Positions 1 to 7,612 of a stretch of 54,503 bases of DNA are shown one piece after another. The stretch lies in assembly GCA_023459795.1 (NCBI GenBank), contig JAEWSP010000017.1:1-54503 (forward strand), written 5' to 3'. Position 1 is the first letter of the stretch; each line of letters opens with the position of its first letter. Made by a program: the position numbers and the translations under genes. This stretch comes from Bacillota bacterium (lineage in GTDB: Bacteria; Bacillota_I; Bacilli_A; RFN20; CAG-288). The notes below the pieces were generated by a model. That model did no database searches. It had not been told where the DNA came from and saw only the letters and a list, made by a program, of their open reading frames with translations.

Positions 1-31
1 CCTCTGATCCATCGTGTATTTCATCGAAAAA

Positions 32-53
32 GCCCCTCCTGTGGCTTCGGGGC
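32..53 (-). terminator. Intrinsic terminator after the Nudix gene
   Basis: On the minus strand GCCCC (53-49) pairs with GGGGC (36-32) and is followed by TTTTT. It lies about 100 bases downstream of the Nudix stop codon, inside the putative IS end, and could serve either. Confidence 0.55.
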
Positions 54-57
54 GGCC

Positions 58-87
58 GATGAACGAAGGGCATGCCCTTCGTTCATC
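58..87. repeat. Perfect 30-base palindrome
   Basis: GATGAACGAAGGGCA (58-72) is followed immediately by its exact reverse complement (73-87). There is no spacer, so as RNA it would need a small loop of 4 bases at the apex. It lies inside the putative IS right end. Confidence 0.85.
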
Positions 88-149
88 ACTGGCCTACTCC
101 TCGGTCCAACATTTGGGGTTCACTACACAAAGGCTGCCGGGGATTTTGT

Positions 150-710
150 TTAGAGCTTTATTTCTTTCCGGAACTTCTTGTACTTGGAGACATAGAAGGA
201 ATAGGCAGCGACGGTCTTGGCATCTACTAGGACGCCTTTCCGGATCATATCCGAGAACTTCTCGAAGCTGACCTTGTAGTAGTCCAGGGATTCATCGTCA
301 TCCAGTTTCCTCTCGCCCGTTACAAGGCCGGTTGCCATGTAGATATAGATGATTTCGTCCGTATAGGCGACGCTCGGGTAGATCTTTCCAAGGTATTCCA
401 GGTGCATTGCTTTGTATCCGGTCTCCTCTTCCAGCTCTCTCTTGGCACAGTCTTCCGGGTCTTCGCCCTTGTCGCACTTGCCGGCAGGGATCTCCGTAAT
501 CGTCTCATCGAACGGATAACGGTACTGATCCTCCAGGATCAGGCTGCCTTCCTGGTCGAAGGCCAGGATTGCCGATGCCTTGCAGTGACGGATGATTTCC
601 CTGGTGGATTTATGGCCGTTTGGCAGTTCTACATCATCGACAAAGAGATCGAGAAGCCTTCCCTTGAAGACTTCCTTTCCCCCTACTTTCTTTTCTTTTT
701 TCTGTTCCAT
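150..710 (-). CDS. Nudix hydrolase, ADP-ribose pyrophosphatase-like
   Basis: 186 residues. The full Nudix box is present at about residues 77-99: G, five residues, E, seven residues, then REL-EEETG-Y. This is the Mg-binding helix that cleaves a nucleoside diphosphate linked to another group. The N-terminal strands and the length fit the ADP-ribose pyrophosphatase (NudF) subfamily, which hydrolyses ADP-ribose to AMP and ribose-5-phosphate in the cytosol. The start is supported by a GAGGAA site about 8 bases before ATG. The gene is divergent from the XTP pyrophosphatase, so two nucleotide house-cleaning enzymes share an 88-base promoter region. The exact substrate is inferred from the family only. 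Confidence 0.9.
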   Translation of the reverse strand: MEQKKEKKVGGKEVFKGRLLDLFVDDVELPNGHKSTREIIRHCKASAILAFDQEGSLILEDQYRYPFDETITEIPAGKCDKGEDPEDCAKRELEEETGYKAMHLEYLGKIYPSVAYTDEIIYIYMATGLVTGERKLDDDESLDYYKVSFEKFSDMIRKGVLVDAKTVAAYSFYVSKYKKFRKEIKL

Positions 711-798
711 CTGTATTTCCTCTTCCGTGTCTCTATTCTATACTTTTTCTTCTCTGGGACTAGGTATAAAATAGCAGGGAAAAGGAGAAGAACGACAA

Positions 799-1404
799 AT
801 GGAAAAGACAATCGTCTTTGCAACGCATAATGAAGATAAGGTCAAAGAAGTTAAGGAGATGCTTAACGAACTCGGATACAAGGTTCTGTCCCTGAAGGAT
901 CTAGGCCTTAAGGTAGAAGCAGAGGAAGTAGCCGACAACTTCGAGAACAATGCCCGTATCAAGGCATTCGACATCCTGCCCAAGACCGGTTTCCCGGTCT
1001 TGGCAGATGATTCCGGACTCTGTGTCCATGCTCTTGACGGCTTCCCGGGAGTCCATTCCGCCCGTTTCATGGAAGGACATACGTATGAAGAGAAGTGCAA
1101 TGAGATCATCCGCCGTCTTTCCGGCAAGGAAGACAAGAAAGCTACCTTCTATACGGACATGGTATTCATCGACAAGGTCCATGGAATCGATCTGTGCTTC
1201 GAAGGAACGGCGGAAGGAGAGATTCTTCCAAGCTACGACAAGGAAGCACCGGATAAGTTCGGATATGATCCGGTATTCTACTCCTATGACCTAAGAAAGA
1301 GCTTCGGCCGGGCAACAGCGGAGGAGAAGAACTCCATATCGCATCGCGGAAGAGCCCTTAGGAAATTGTTTGACTATCTGAATTCCATCAAGGAATTCGA
1401 CTAA
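799..1404 (+). CDS. rdgB: XTP/dITP diphosphatase (non-canonical purine NTP pyrophosphatase, Ham1/RdgB family)
   Basis: 201 residues, the usual family length. The N-terminus has the family signature FATHNEDKVKEVKEM, the middle has PVLADDSGLCV with the catalytic Asp pair and GVHSARF, and the C-terminus has SHRGRALRKL. The enzyme removes ITP, dITP and XTP by converting them to monophosphates, which keeps deaminated purines out of DNA and RNA. An AGGAGA site lies about 10 bases before the ATG, and a TATAAA-type box (765-772) lies about 30 bases upstream. A strong terminator follows directly. Confidence 0.96.
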   Translation: MEKTIVFATHNEDKVKEVKEMLNELGYKVLSLKDLGLKVEAEEVADNFENNARIKAFDILPKTGFPVLADDSGLCVHALDGFPGVHSARFMEGHTYEEKCNEIIRRLSGKEDKKATFYTDMVFIDKVHGIDLCFEGTAEGEILPSYDKEAPDKFGYDPVFYSYDLRKSFGRATAEEKNSISHRGRALRKLFDYLNSIKEFD

Positions 1405-1410
1405 GGGGGA

Positions 1411-1440
1411 AAGGGGCTTGTGAGCCCCTTTTCTTTTTTT
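1411..1440 (+). terminator. Intrinsic terminator of rdgB
   Basis: AAGGGGCT (1411-1418) pairs with AGCCCCTT (1423-1430) around a TGTG loop. The tail TTCTTTTTTT follows. Confidence 0.92.
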
Positions 1441-1693
1441 TTAGCAGAAGGAAACTGTAGGAGAATAGGCAGGTTGAGCGCCTAGGATAGTTTTCAGATT
1501 TAACTAAACTGGGACAATTAGGTAAAGAAGAAACCCTAAACACATGGTACTTAAATTAGCTTTATCGTTTAACTTGTATAGGCTTAATTACATTATAAAT
1601 GGCGTGAAAATGGCAATAATTAGCGGCTTCGAAGCACTAAAATGAAAGCGGAATCAAAAATGAACAAAGAAGTAAAATATTATTGATTTTACT

Positions 1694-1870
1694 TTACTGC
1701 CGTTCTAGAATGATATCGTCATTCTTAGGAATGTAGTTTTGCTTAACCGTTTGTTCCTCAAGAAGACGAAACAGATTACTGAGGGGAATTTTAGGGGCTC
1801 CCCTATAACGAATCGCGGAAAAGACGGACATCGGGTGGATCTTTAATTCCTTTGCACCCAATGCCCGTCT
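1694..1870 (-). pseudogene. C-terminal fragment of an unidentified protein
   Basis: The minus strand is open from just after a TAG near 1872 to a TAA at 1694-1696. It reads as a protein-like tail of about 58 residues: basic, helix-prone, containing YRGAPKIPLSNLFRLLEE and ending KNDDIILERQ. Codon choice (AAG, GGA, CTT, GAA) resembles the neighbouring genes. An ATG at 1831-1829 would give a 43-residue product, but no ribosome binding site lies at the right distance. The upstream part is missing where the pth promoter begins, so a truncated gene is the simplest reading. I do not recognise the family; a helix-turn-helix or antitoxin-like tail is only a guess. Confidence 0.45.
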
Positions 1871-1873
1871 TTT
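1819..1873 (-). repeat. Long imperfect inverted repeat / RNA hairpin
   Basis: Two 19-base arms, 1819-1837 and 1855-1873, pair at 17 of 19 positions on the plus strand. The two A-C mismatches become G-U pairs on the minus strand, so the complete stem forms only in a minus-strand RNA. U runs flank both ends, so it could end transcription either way. Confidence 0.6.
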
Positions 1874-1894
1874 CTATTGTCCTTGGAAAACAGG

Positions 1895-1900
1895 TATAAT
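1895..1900 (+). promoter_or_regulatory. -10 box for pth-mfd
   Basis: A perfect TATAAT lies 20 bases before the pth ATG. No good -35 hexamer is found at 16-18 bases. Confidence 0.55.
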
Positions 1901-1920
1901 AGAAACGTTTAGAGGTACTT

Positions 1921-2487
1921 ATGAAAATCATTCTCGGTATTGGAAATGTCGGTGATATCTATACGGATACACGGCATAATTCCGGATTCCAGGCGGTAGA
2001 GACTCTGGCTTCCGACTTCGGCCTTTCCTTCCGTCTGGAGAAGGCATTCCAGGCCTATATTGCCAAGGGCAAGATCCTGGAAGACGATGTCATCCTCATG
2101 AAGCCGACCACTTTCGTCAACCTTTCCGGTGTCGCCCTGAAATCCGTCATGCTCTACTTCAAGGTAGATGTCAGCGACATCTACGTTCTGGTCGATGATA
2201 TGGACCTGGAGCCCGGGCATATCAAGATGAAGCTGAAGGGATCTGCTGGAGGCCATAACGGCCTGAAGTCGATCATCGCCTATCTTGGCACGGAGAACTT
2301 CAAGAGAATCCGTATCGGAATCGGAAAACCGGTCGGAAACGACTGCGACTTTGTCTTGTCCGCTCCTAAGGACAAGCAGGTCTACAAGACGTGGAAAGAC
2401 GGAATCTCCAAGGCAGCAGAAGCCATGGAATATACGATCAAGTGCCAGAGCTTCGAGAAGGCGATGACTGTTTACAATCAGAAGTAA
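1921..2487 (+). CDS. pth: Peptidyl-tRNA hydrolase
   Basis: 188 residues, the normal length. It hydrolyses the ester between a peptide and its tRNA after premature drop-off. The motif TRHNSG carries the catalytic His (about residue 19), FVNLSG the Asn (about 67) and VDDMDLEPG the Asp (about 92); GGHNGL completes the site. The family's usual NPG near residue 9 is NVG here. An AGAGGT ribosome binding site lies close before ATG. The gene is followed by mfd with a one-base gap, an order common in Bacillota. Pth also releases tailed peptides in ribosome quality control, which connects it to rqcH and rqcP elsewhere in the window. Confidence 0.97.
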   Translation: MKIILGIGNVGDIYTDTRHNSGFQAVETLASDFGLSFRLEKAFQAYIAKGKILEDDVILMKPTTFVNLSGVALKSVMLYFKVDVSDIYVLVDDMDLEPGHIKMKLKGSAGGHNGLKSIIAYLGTENFKRIRIGIGKPVGNDCDFVLSAPKDKQVYKTWKDGISKAAEAMEYTIKCQSFEKAMTVYNQK

Positions 2488-2488
2488 G

Positions 2489-5400
2489 ATGGCAGATAAA
2501 CTCGGGAAACTGTCCTTGCTGAATTACCTGTTCGAGAACAGGCAGCTTGCGGCCATGGAAGACGGGAAGCCGGTCAATGTCTCCTCTCCGGAGGCACTGG
2601 CTATTTTGGCAGTCCTTAGCTACCACGAGCATCCCCGGAAGATGTTCTTCCTGTTCCCCTCGGTCTACGAGGCGGAGAGGTTTCTGCAGTTTGTAGGAGA
2701 CTATCTCGGGGAAGAGGAAGTATTCATGTTCCCCTACGACGAGATCTTCCGTTCTTCGGCTCTCGGGGTGTCCCCCGAGATGCGGGATGAGAGGCTTTCT
2801 GCTGTCTCCTCTATCTTCTCCAAGAAGCCATCCATCCTGGTTTCCCATTCTTCCGCTTCTTCCCTTCTTATCATGCCAAAGGAACGTTATGAAGAAAACC
2901 TCTTCCTGCTAAAGAAGGGACAGGAGGACAAGACCCAGAAAGAGATCCTGGACCTCCTTGTATCCCTAGGATACAGGGAAGAAGACCGGGTCAGCCAGGC
3001 AGGACAGTTTGCCCATAGGGGAGAAATCATCGATATCTTCGATGCCACCGAGACGGATCCTTTCCGTATCGAGATGTTCGGAGACGAGATAGAGGAGATC
3101 AGAAGGTTCAAGGCCAGGGATGAGAGATCCTTCGAGAAGACGGACTCCGTCCTGATCCATCCCGCCTCTCTCTACCTCCTTTCCAAGGAGGAGATCGAGT
3201 CGGGATCTAGCGAGGTGGAGAAGGAAGTCGACCACTCTTCCATGCATAACAAGGACAGGCTTGTTTTCGATGACCTCAGGGAGAGGGCAAGTAACCTTCT
3301 TCTGGACGTAAGGCTAGGATCCCTGCCCGATATCTCTGCCCGCCTCTATCCTCTCTTCCATCCGGAAGAGACAACGATCCTGGATTACCTGAGAGGGTAT
3401 GAGAGATATCTCTATAGGGCAAAAGAAACCGAAGAAGAGAGAGTCCGTGTGAAGGCCAGGGAAAAGGAATACTTCCGTAAAGCTATCAATACCAACTCTT
3501 CTTTGGAGCTAGAACATGTTTATAGTATCTCTTCTCCGGACTTCCACCTTTTCCATGAGACAGTCTATGATGAAGACAAGGATCCTTTCCTAGTCCGGGA
3601 CAACTCCTACCATGCTATTTCCTATGCCGCCTCCAGGGAGATGATAGAAACCTATCTCCAGGAAGGATACAAGATCCGGATTGCTCTTCCGGAACCTAAC
3701 CTCACGAACTATATCAACTACCTAAGGGACAACAAGATCCCTTATTCCCTTTACCCGACCCACTCCGACCTGATGCTGTTCGAAGGTAGGATTACCAGGG
3801 GATTTGAAATCCCGGAAGAGAAGCACGTCTACCTTAGTGCCAAGGAGATTTACGGTGTCTCGGATCAGAAGACGAGGTTCCTCTCCCGGTACAAGGAAGC
3901 CAAGATCATCCGGAAGTACGAAGACCTGAAACCGGGAGACTATGTCGTCCACGAAGTGAACGGCATCGGAAAGTTTGTCGGAGTCGCTGTTCTGAAGGGA
4001 CTGGAATACCTGAAGGTCCAGTATGCGGATTCGGCTGTATTCTATCTGCCTCTATCCCAGTACAAGATGATCCGGAAGTATGCTTCCAGGGAAGGCTATG
4101 CACCGGCTTTAGACCATCTAGGAGGCTCTTCCTGGAGCCGCAAGAAGGCAAGGATCAGGAGCCGTGTCTCCTTTCTTGCCGACCAGCTTCTTGCCATCTA
4201 TGCGGAAAGGCAGACCCGTCCCGGGTATGCCTTCCCGAGAGAGGCCGAACTGGAAGACCAGTTCCAGAAGGAATTCCCGTATCCGTATACTCCTGCACAG
4301 CTTAGGTGCATACAGGAGATCTTTGCCGATATGGAGCTTCCCCGCCCTATGGACAGGCTGATCGCCGGGGATGTCGGATTCGGCAAGACGGAGATTGCTT
4401 TCAATGCTGCCTTCAAGGCAATCATCGGGCACAAGCAGGTTGCCTTCCTCTGCCCGACGACAATCCTTTCCAACCAACACTTCAAGACGGCCAGCCAGAG
4501 ATTCAGTTCCTGGGGTATCCGTATCTGCGTCTTCAACCGCTTTGTTCCGCTTCCGGAACAGAAGAAGAACATCGCCCTTATCAGAGAGGGCAAGATGGAT
4601 CTTGTCATCGGTACCCACAGGCTATTAAGCAACGATATTATGTTCAAGGACCTAGGGCTATTGATTGTGGACGAGGAGCAGAAGTTCGGTGTTACCCACA
4701 AGGAGAGGATCAAGGAGAAAGCGAAGAATGTCGACTGCCTAACCTTGACGGCTACTCCTATCCCCCGTACCCTGCAGATGTCTCTTCTCAACATCCGCTC
4801 CCTTTCGCTTCTCGAAGATGCCCCTCTTAACCGTATGCCGGTCAAGACCTATATCGTCAAGTACGATTCCGAGCTGATCGAGGAAGTCATCGAGAAGGAG
4901 CTGGACCGGAAAGGACAGGTCTATTTCCTCCACAACGACATCAAGTCCATCTACTCCGTCCAGAACGTTCTTTCCAAGAAGTTCCCCGGCCATAATGTCG
5001 GTGTCTGCCATGCCCGTATGAGCGAGAGCAACATCGAGAGCACGATGAACGACTTCTACACCGGGAAGATCGAAGTGCTTGTCTGCACTTCGATCATCGA
5101 ATCGGGACTCGATATTCCTAACGTCAATACGATCATCGTAGAGAACGCGGACCATTTCGGCCTCTCCCAGCTCTACCAGATCAAGGGCCGGGTCGGAAGA
5201 AGCGACAGGCTTGCCTATGCCTACTTCCTCTTTAGGGATTCCGGCAAGCTCAGCGATGAAGCCAAGAAGAGACTGAAGGCACTGAAGGATTTCACGGAGC
5301 TCGGATCCGGCTACAAGATTGCTATGCAGGACCTCAACATAAGAGGAGCCGGAGACATCCTGGGAAGTGAACAGGCCGGGTTTGTCGATACCCTCGGATA

Positions 5401-5929
5401 TGAAGCCTACATGGACCTTATAAAGGAAGTTGTTTCCGAGAAGAGACTTGTAAAACAAGCCGTTATCGAGGATAAGAAACAGGCCTTCGAGCTTAGCTTC
5501 ACACTGGATGCCCACATCCCTGAGGACTACGGGAACGAAAGCCAGCGTATCACGATGTACAGGGAGCTTAGCGACTGCAGCACGGAGGAGCAGATCTCCG
5601 ACTTCGGGAAGAAGCTGACGGATATCTACGGGCCTTACCCGGAAGAAGTCGCTAACCTTCTCGTCAAGAAGCATATCGAGAACAGCCTGAACGACGGGTC
5701 CTACGATGCCTTTGTCGAGGGGCTTGGATTCTATTCCATAAAGATGAGCGAGAAGTACTCTTCAAAGCCCGGAATCTACAAGAGATGGGAAGAAGTCCTT
5801 GCTCCGATGTTCGATAAGCTCCGAATCAAGGTGGAAGGGAAAAGCTTCGTCTTCGTCCTGACCAAGACGAAGGATTACTTGCAGGATCTTCTCTTCCTGA
5901 CCGAGGAGCTGAAGAAAGACGAGAAGTAG
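2489..5929 (+). CDS. mfd: Transcription-repair coupling factor Mfd
   Basis: 1146 residues, full length. Order: N-terminal UvrB-like domains (about 1-350); an RNA-polymerase-interacting CarD-like domain with KPGDYVVHEVNGIGKFVG (about 477-545); a RecG-like translocase with Walker A GDVGFGKT (627-634) and DEEQ Walker B (728-731); motif VI region GRVGRS; and a C-terminal TRCF domain. Mfd pushes stalled RNA polymerase off DNA lesions with ATP and recruits UvrA. It starts one base after pth with no separate promoter, so it is probably co-transcribed, and perhaps translated by coupling, because no clear ribosome binding site is seen. The gene closes with a long GC-rich terminator. Confidence 0.97.
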   Translation: MADKLGKLSLLNYLFENRQLAAMEDGKPVNVSSPEALAILAVLSYHEHPRKMFFLFPSVYEAERFLQFVGDYLGEEEVFMFPYDEIFRSSALGVSPEMRDERLSAVSSIFSKKPSILVSHSSASSLLIMPKERYEENLFLLKKGQEDKTQKEILDLLVSLGYREEDRVSQAGQFAHRGEIIDIFDATETDPFRIEMFGDEIEEIRRFKARDERSFEKTDSVLIHPASLYLLSKEEIESGSSEVEKEVDHSSMHNKDRLVFDDLRERASNLLLDVRLGSLPDISARLYPLFHPEETTILDYLRGYERYLYRAKETEEERVRVKAREKEYFRKAINTNSSLELEHVYSISSPDFHLFHETVYDEDKDPFLVRDNSYHAISYAASREMIETYLQEGYKIRIALPEPNLTNYINYLRDNKIPYSLYPTHSDLMLFEGRITRGFEIPEEKHVYLSAKEIYGVSDQKTRFLSRYKEAKIIRKYEDLKPGDYVVHEVNGIGKFVGVAVLKGLEYLKVQYADSAVFYLPLSQYKMIRKYASREGYAPALDHLGGSSWSRKKARIRSRVSFLADQLLAIYAERQTRPGYAFPREAELEDQFQKEFPYPYTPAQLRCIQEIFADMELPRPMDRLIAGDVGFGKTEIAFNAAFKAIIGHKQVAFLCPTTILSNQHFKTASQRFSSWGIRICVFNRFVPLPEQKKNIALIREGKMDLVIGTHRLLSNDIMFKDLGLLIVDEEQKFGVTHKERIKEKAKNVDCLTLTATPIPRTLQMSLLNIRSLSLLEDAPLNRMPVKTYIVKYDSELIEEVIEKELDRKGQVYFLHNDIKSIYSVQNVLSKKFPGHNVGVCHARMSESNIESTMNDFYTGKIEVLVCTSIIESGLDIPNVNTIIVENADHFGLSQLYQIKGRVGRSDRLAYAYFLFRDSGKLSDEAKKRLKALKDFTELGSGYKIAMQDLNIRGAGDILGSEQAGFVDTLGYEAYMDLIKEVVSEKRLVKQAVIEDKKQAFELSFTLDAHIPEDYGNESQRITMYRELSDCSTEEQISDFGKKLTDIYGPYPEEVANLLVKKHIENSLNDGSYDAFVEGLGFYSIKMSEKYSSKPGIYKRWEEVLAPMFDKLRIKVEGKSFVFVLTKTKDYLQDLLFLTEELKKDEK

Positions 5930-5935
5930 AAACAT

Positions 5936-5964
5936 AAAAGGGGCAGGCCCGGCCTGCCCCTTTT
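5936..5964 (+). terminator. Bidirectional terminator between mfd and the ECF gene
   Basis: AAAAGGGGCAGGCC (5936-5949) is the reverse complement of 5951-5964, with U or A runs on both sides. It can serve the convergent genes mfd (+) and the ECF S-component (-). Confidence 0.9.
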
Positions 5965-5988
5965 CATCTGTTCTTTTCTAGATAAGGA

Positions 5989-6669
5989 CTAATTGGCTTT
6001 CTTCTCTTCCCGGATTCCGATCGATGAGGAACCGATATCCTTCTTCCGGAAGAAGTACTTCGTAAGATAAAGGATTGCCGGGGACAAAGCCGCATTGACG
6101 GCAAACTCGACCAGGAAGTTGACGCTGATGAAGGTAGCCATGAGGGTAGAGGCAAGACCGCCTAGCTCCACTCCGCATAAGGCCATCATCTCATCCCTGA
6201 GCATGGTCAGAGTGAACAGGATATAGAGTCCGGTGTTGAAAAGAGGGGCCGAAAGGGAAGCTACGACTACTCCGGCTGCGAAGTGATGGAAACGGTTCAG
6301 GAGAGAGAAGAGAAGGGCAGAGAAAAGACCTGCCAATCCCATCTTGAAAAGGCAAAGAAGCACGACATAGAAGGTAAGCATCCCGGGGTGGGCGCTTACT
6401 GCCTGCAAAGCAGCGATATTGGCAAGCGTGGAGGGAGCTGCAATCGTGATTGCTCCGACTGCTGTTCCGACCAGGAATCCGGATAAGGGCCCGTAGAGGA
6501 TGCCGGCAAGGACTATCGGAATGAGGGCTAAGGTAATAGACAAAGTCAGAGTACCGATGGTGATGGCGATGTAGTTGGAGAGTATCTGCAATACGATGGC
6601 AAGGGCAAGAAGCATGCTGACGCCCGTAATCTTCCGGATCTTCTGATCATTTCTTCTTCTGGAATTCAT
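5989..6669 (-). CDS. ECF transporter S-component, probable pantothenate-type
   Basis: 226 residues from the ATG at 6669, which has an AAGGAG site 9 bases upstream; a longer open frame upstream overlaps coaX and is not used. About six hydrophobic segments are visible, including VSMLLALAIVLQILSNYI and LALIPIVLAGILYGPLSGFLVG; the latter is typical of substrate-binding S-components of energy-coupling-factor vitamin transporters. It would sit in the membrane and dock on a shared EcfA/EcfT module, which is not in this window. It lies 32 bases after the CoaX-like gene on the same strand, which favours pantothenate as substrate. The substrate is inference; family membership is fairly clear. Confidence 0.8.
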   Translation of the reverse strand: MNSRRRNDQKIRKITGVSMLLALAIVLQILSNYIAITIGTLTLSITLALIPIVLAGILYGPLSGFLVGTAVGAITIAAPSTLANIAALQAVSAHPGMLTFYVVLLCLFKMGLAGLFSALLFSLLNRFHHFAAGVVVASLSAPLFNTGLYILFTLTMLRDEMMALCGVELGGLASTLMATFISVNFLVEFAVNAALSPAILYLTKYFFRKKDIGSSSIGIREEKKAN

Positions 6670-6701
6670 ATTGGTTTTCTCCTTGGTCGGTACCTTGTAG
6701 G

Positions 6702-7466
6702 TTACCGCCTGTTCTTCAGATAGATATCGTATAGTCCAACCGCTCCTAAGTCCGGATCCTTGATGAAATCCGGGAGAAGAGAAGCGAGGATAGGACTGTC
6801 CGGTCCTGTCAGCACCTTGCAAAGCTTCTTCTTCGTCTCCTCCTCCGCTTTCCGGGCGTAGGCATCAATCAATAGGCTGTACCCGTTCACGACGCCGGAG
6901 TTCAGGGCTTCCTTCGTAGACTTCCCGAGATAGCGTTTCGGTTCTCCTAGGTCTGTCTCCAATAGCTGTGCGCTTCTTTCCACCATAGCGGTAGAAGAAG
7001 CACGGAGTCCGGGGAAAAGCGCACCCCCTAGGTACTCTTTCTCCCTGGAGACTACAAAGAAGCTTAGGACGGAGGAACAGTCCGCTACAAAGAGGTCCTC
7101 TTTGTAGCTGCCGTTTGCTCCTACGGCTTCTGCTAGCAGGTTTGTTCCTACTTCCTGGGGATTATCCATCCGGAGTGCAATCCCGGTCTTAAGCCCTCTT
7201 CCAAGAAGGAGGCAGTTCTGCCCGGTAAGCTTACTTAGGACGTTCTCGATCCTCTTGGTAAGGGAGGGAACGACACTGGAAAGAATCACTCCGTCGACAA
7301 GCCTCGGGTCTACTTTCTGGAACGCGAAATAGCTCTCCATATGGGAGAGGTATTCGGCTTCGCTTCTCGTCTTGTCAGAATAGGTCCTGTAACGGAAGAG
7401 TACCTTCCTGTCTTCGACCAGACTGACGTTCAGGGATAGATTCCCTAAATCCGCGCAAAGAACCAT
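6702..7466 (-). CDS. coaX: Type III pantothenate kinase (CoaX) homologue with altered active-site motifs
   Basis: 254 residues, normal length, alignable along the whole CoaX/Baf fold: DLGNLSLNV near residue 6, SSVVPSL at 63-69, LKTGI, NPQEVG and GGALFPG (147-153). CoaX phosphorylates pantothenate with ATP as the first step to coenzyme A. However, the normally invariant GADR after NP.EVG is GTNL here (107-110), and the usual VVDFGTATT segment is VADCSSVLS (128-136), so acidic and Thr residues of the nucleotide/substrate site are gone. The protein may be inactive, altered, or regulatory. An AAGGAGG site lies 4-5 bases before ATG. It leads an operon with the ECF S-component. Confidence 0.85.
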   Translation of the reverse strand: MVLCADLGNLSLNVSLVEDRKVLFRYRTYSDKTRSEAEYLSHMESYFAFQKVDPRLVDGVILSSVVPSLTKRIENVLSKLTGQNCLLLGRGLKTGIALRMDNPQEVGTNLLAEAVGANGSYKEDLFVADCSSVLSFFVVSREKEYLGGALFPGLRASSTAMVERSAQLLETDLGEPKRYLGKSTKEALNSGVVNGYSLLIDAYARKAEEETKKKLCKVLTGPDSPILASLLPDFIKDPDLGAVGLYDIYLKNRR

Positions 7467-7532
7467 AAGGCCTCCTTACTGCCGTCTCCGTGTGGAGTAC
7501 AGCGTCTATCGCCCCTCGGTTTTAACGGGTTT

Positions 7533-7561
7533 AGTCTAGTCAAATAAGCATAGGAAAGCAA
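7533..7561 (-). promoter_or_regulatory. Promoter of the coaX-ECF operon
   Basis: The minus strand has TTGCTT (7561-7556), a 17-base spacer and TAGACT (7538-7533). This leaves a 5' leader of roughly 60 bases before the AAGGAGG site. Confidence 0.6.
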
Positions 7562-7571
7562 CCTTTATCCA

Positions 7572-7603
7572 TAAGAAAAGGCTTCCCTGAATCCAGGGAA
7601 GCC
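7572..7603 (-). terminator. Intrinsic terminator of nrdG-nrdD
   Basis: On the minus strand GGCTTCCCTG (7603-7594) pairs with CAGGGAAGCC (7589-7580), followed by TTTTCTTAT. Confidence 0.92.
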
Positions 7604-7612
7604 TAACTGACT

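Larger units (their letters stand above)
1..127 (+). mobile_element. Right end of an IS3-family (IS150-like) element, partial
   Basis: Positions 103-127 read on the minus strand as TGTAGTGAACCCCAAATG followed by TTGGACC. This closely resembles the terminal inverted repeat of IS150-group IS3 elements (TGTACTGAACCCCAAAA.GTTGGAC type). The tip lies at about 127 and the interior points left, out of the window. A hairpin followed by U on the minus strand (32-53) and a perfect palindrome (58-87) lie between the tip and the window edge. A TGA at 5-7 could be the end of the transposase, but too little is present to call a coding region. The match to the family is from memory of terminal repeats, not a search. 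Confidence 0.5.
1441..1920. other. AT-rich spacer between rdgB and pth
   Basis: No intact gene is seen. The stretch is visibly more AT-rich than the flanks. It holds a broken minus-strand coding fragment (1694-1870), a short inverted repeat AAGTAAAAT/ATTTTACTT (1670-1694), a long imperfect hairpin (1819-1873) and the pth -10 box. The composition and the fragment suggest a remnant of an accessory gene. Confidence 0.6.

Noticed and set aside
1..150. SRP RNA or 5S rRNA on the minus strand
   Set aside because: Short similarity such as GAGGAGTAGG is present, but the conserved SRP and 5S core motifs are missing; an IS end explains it better.
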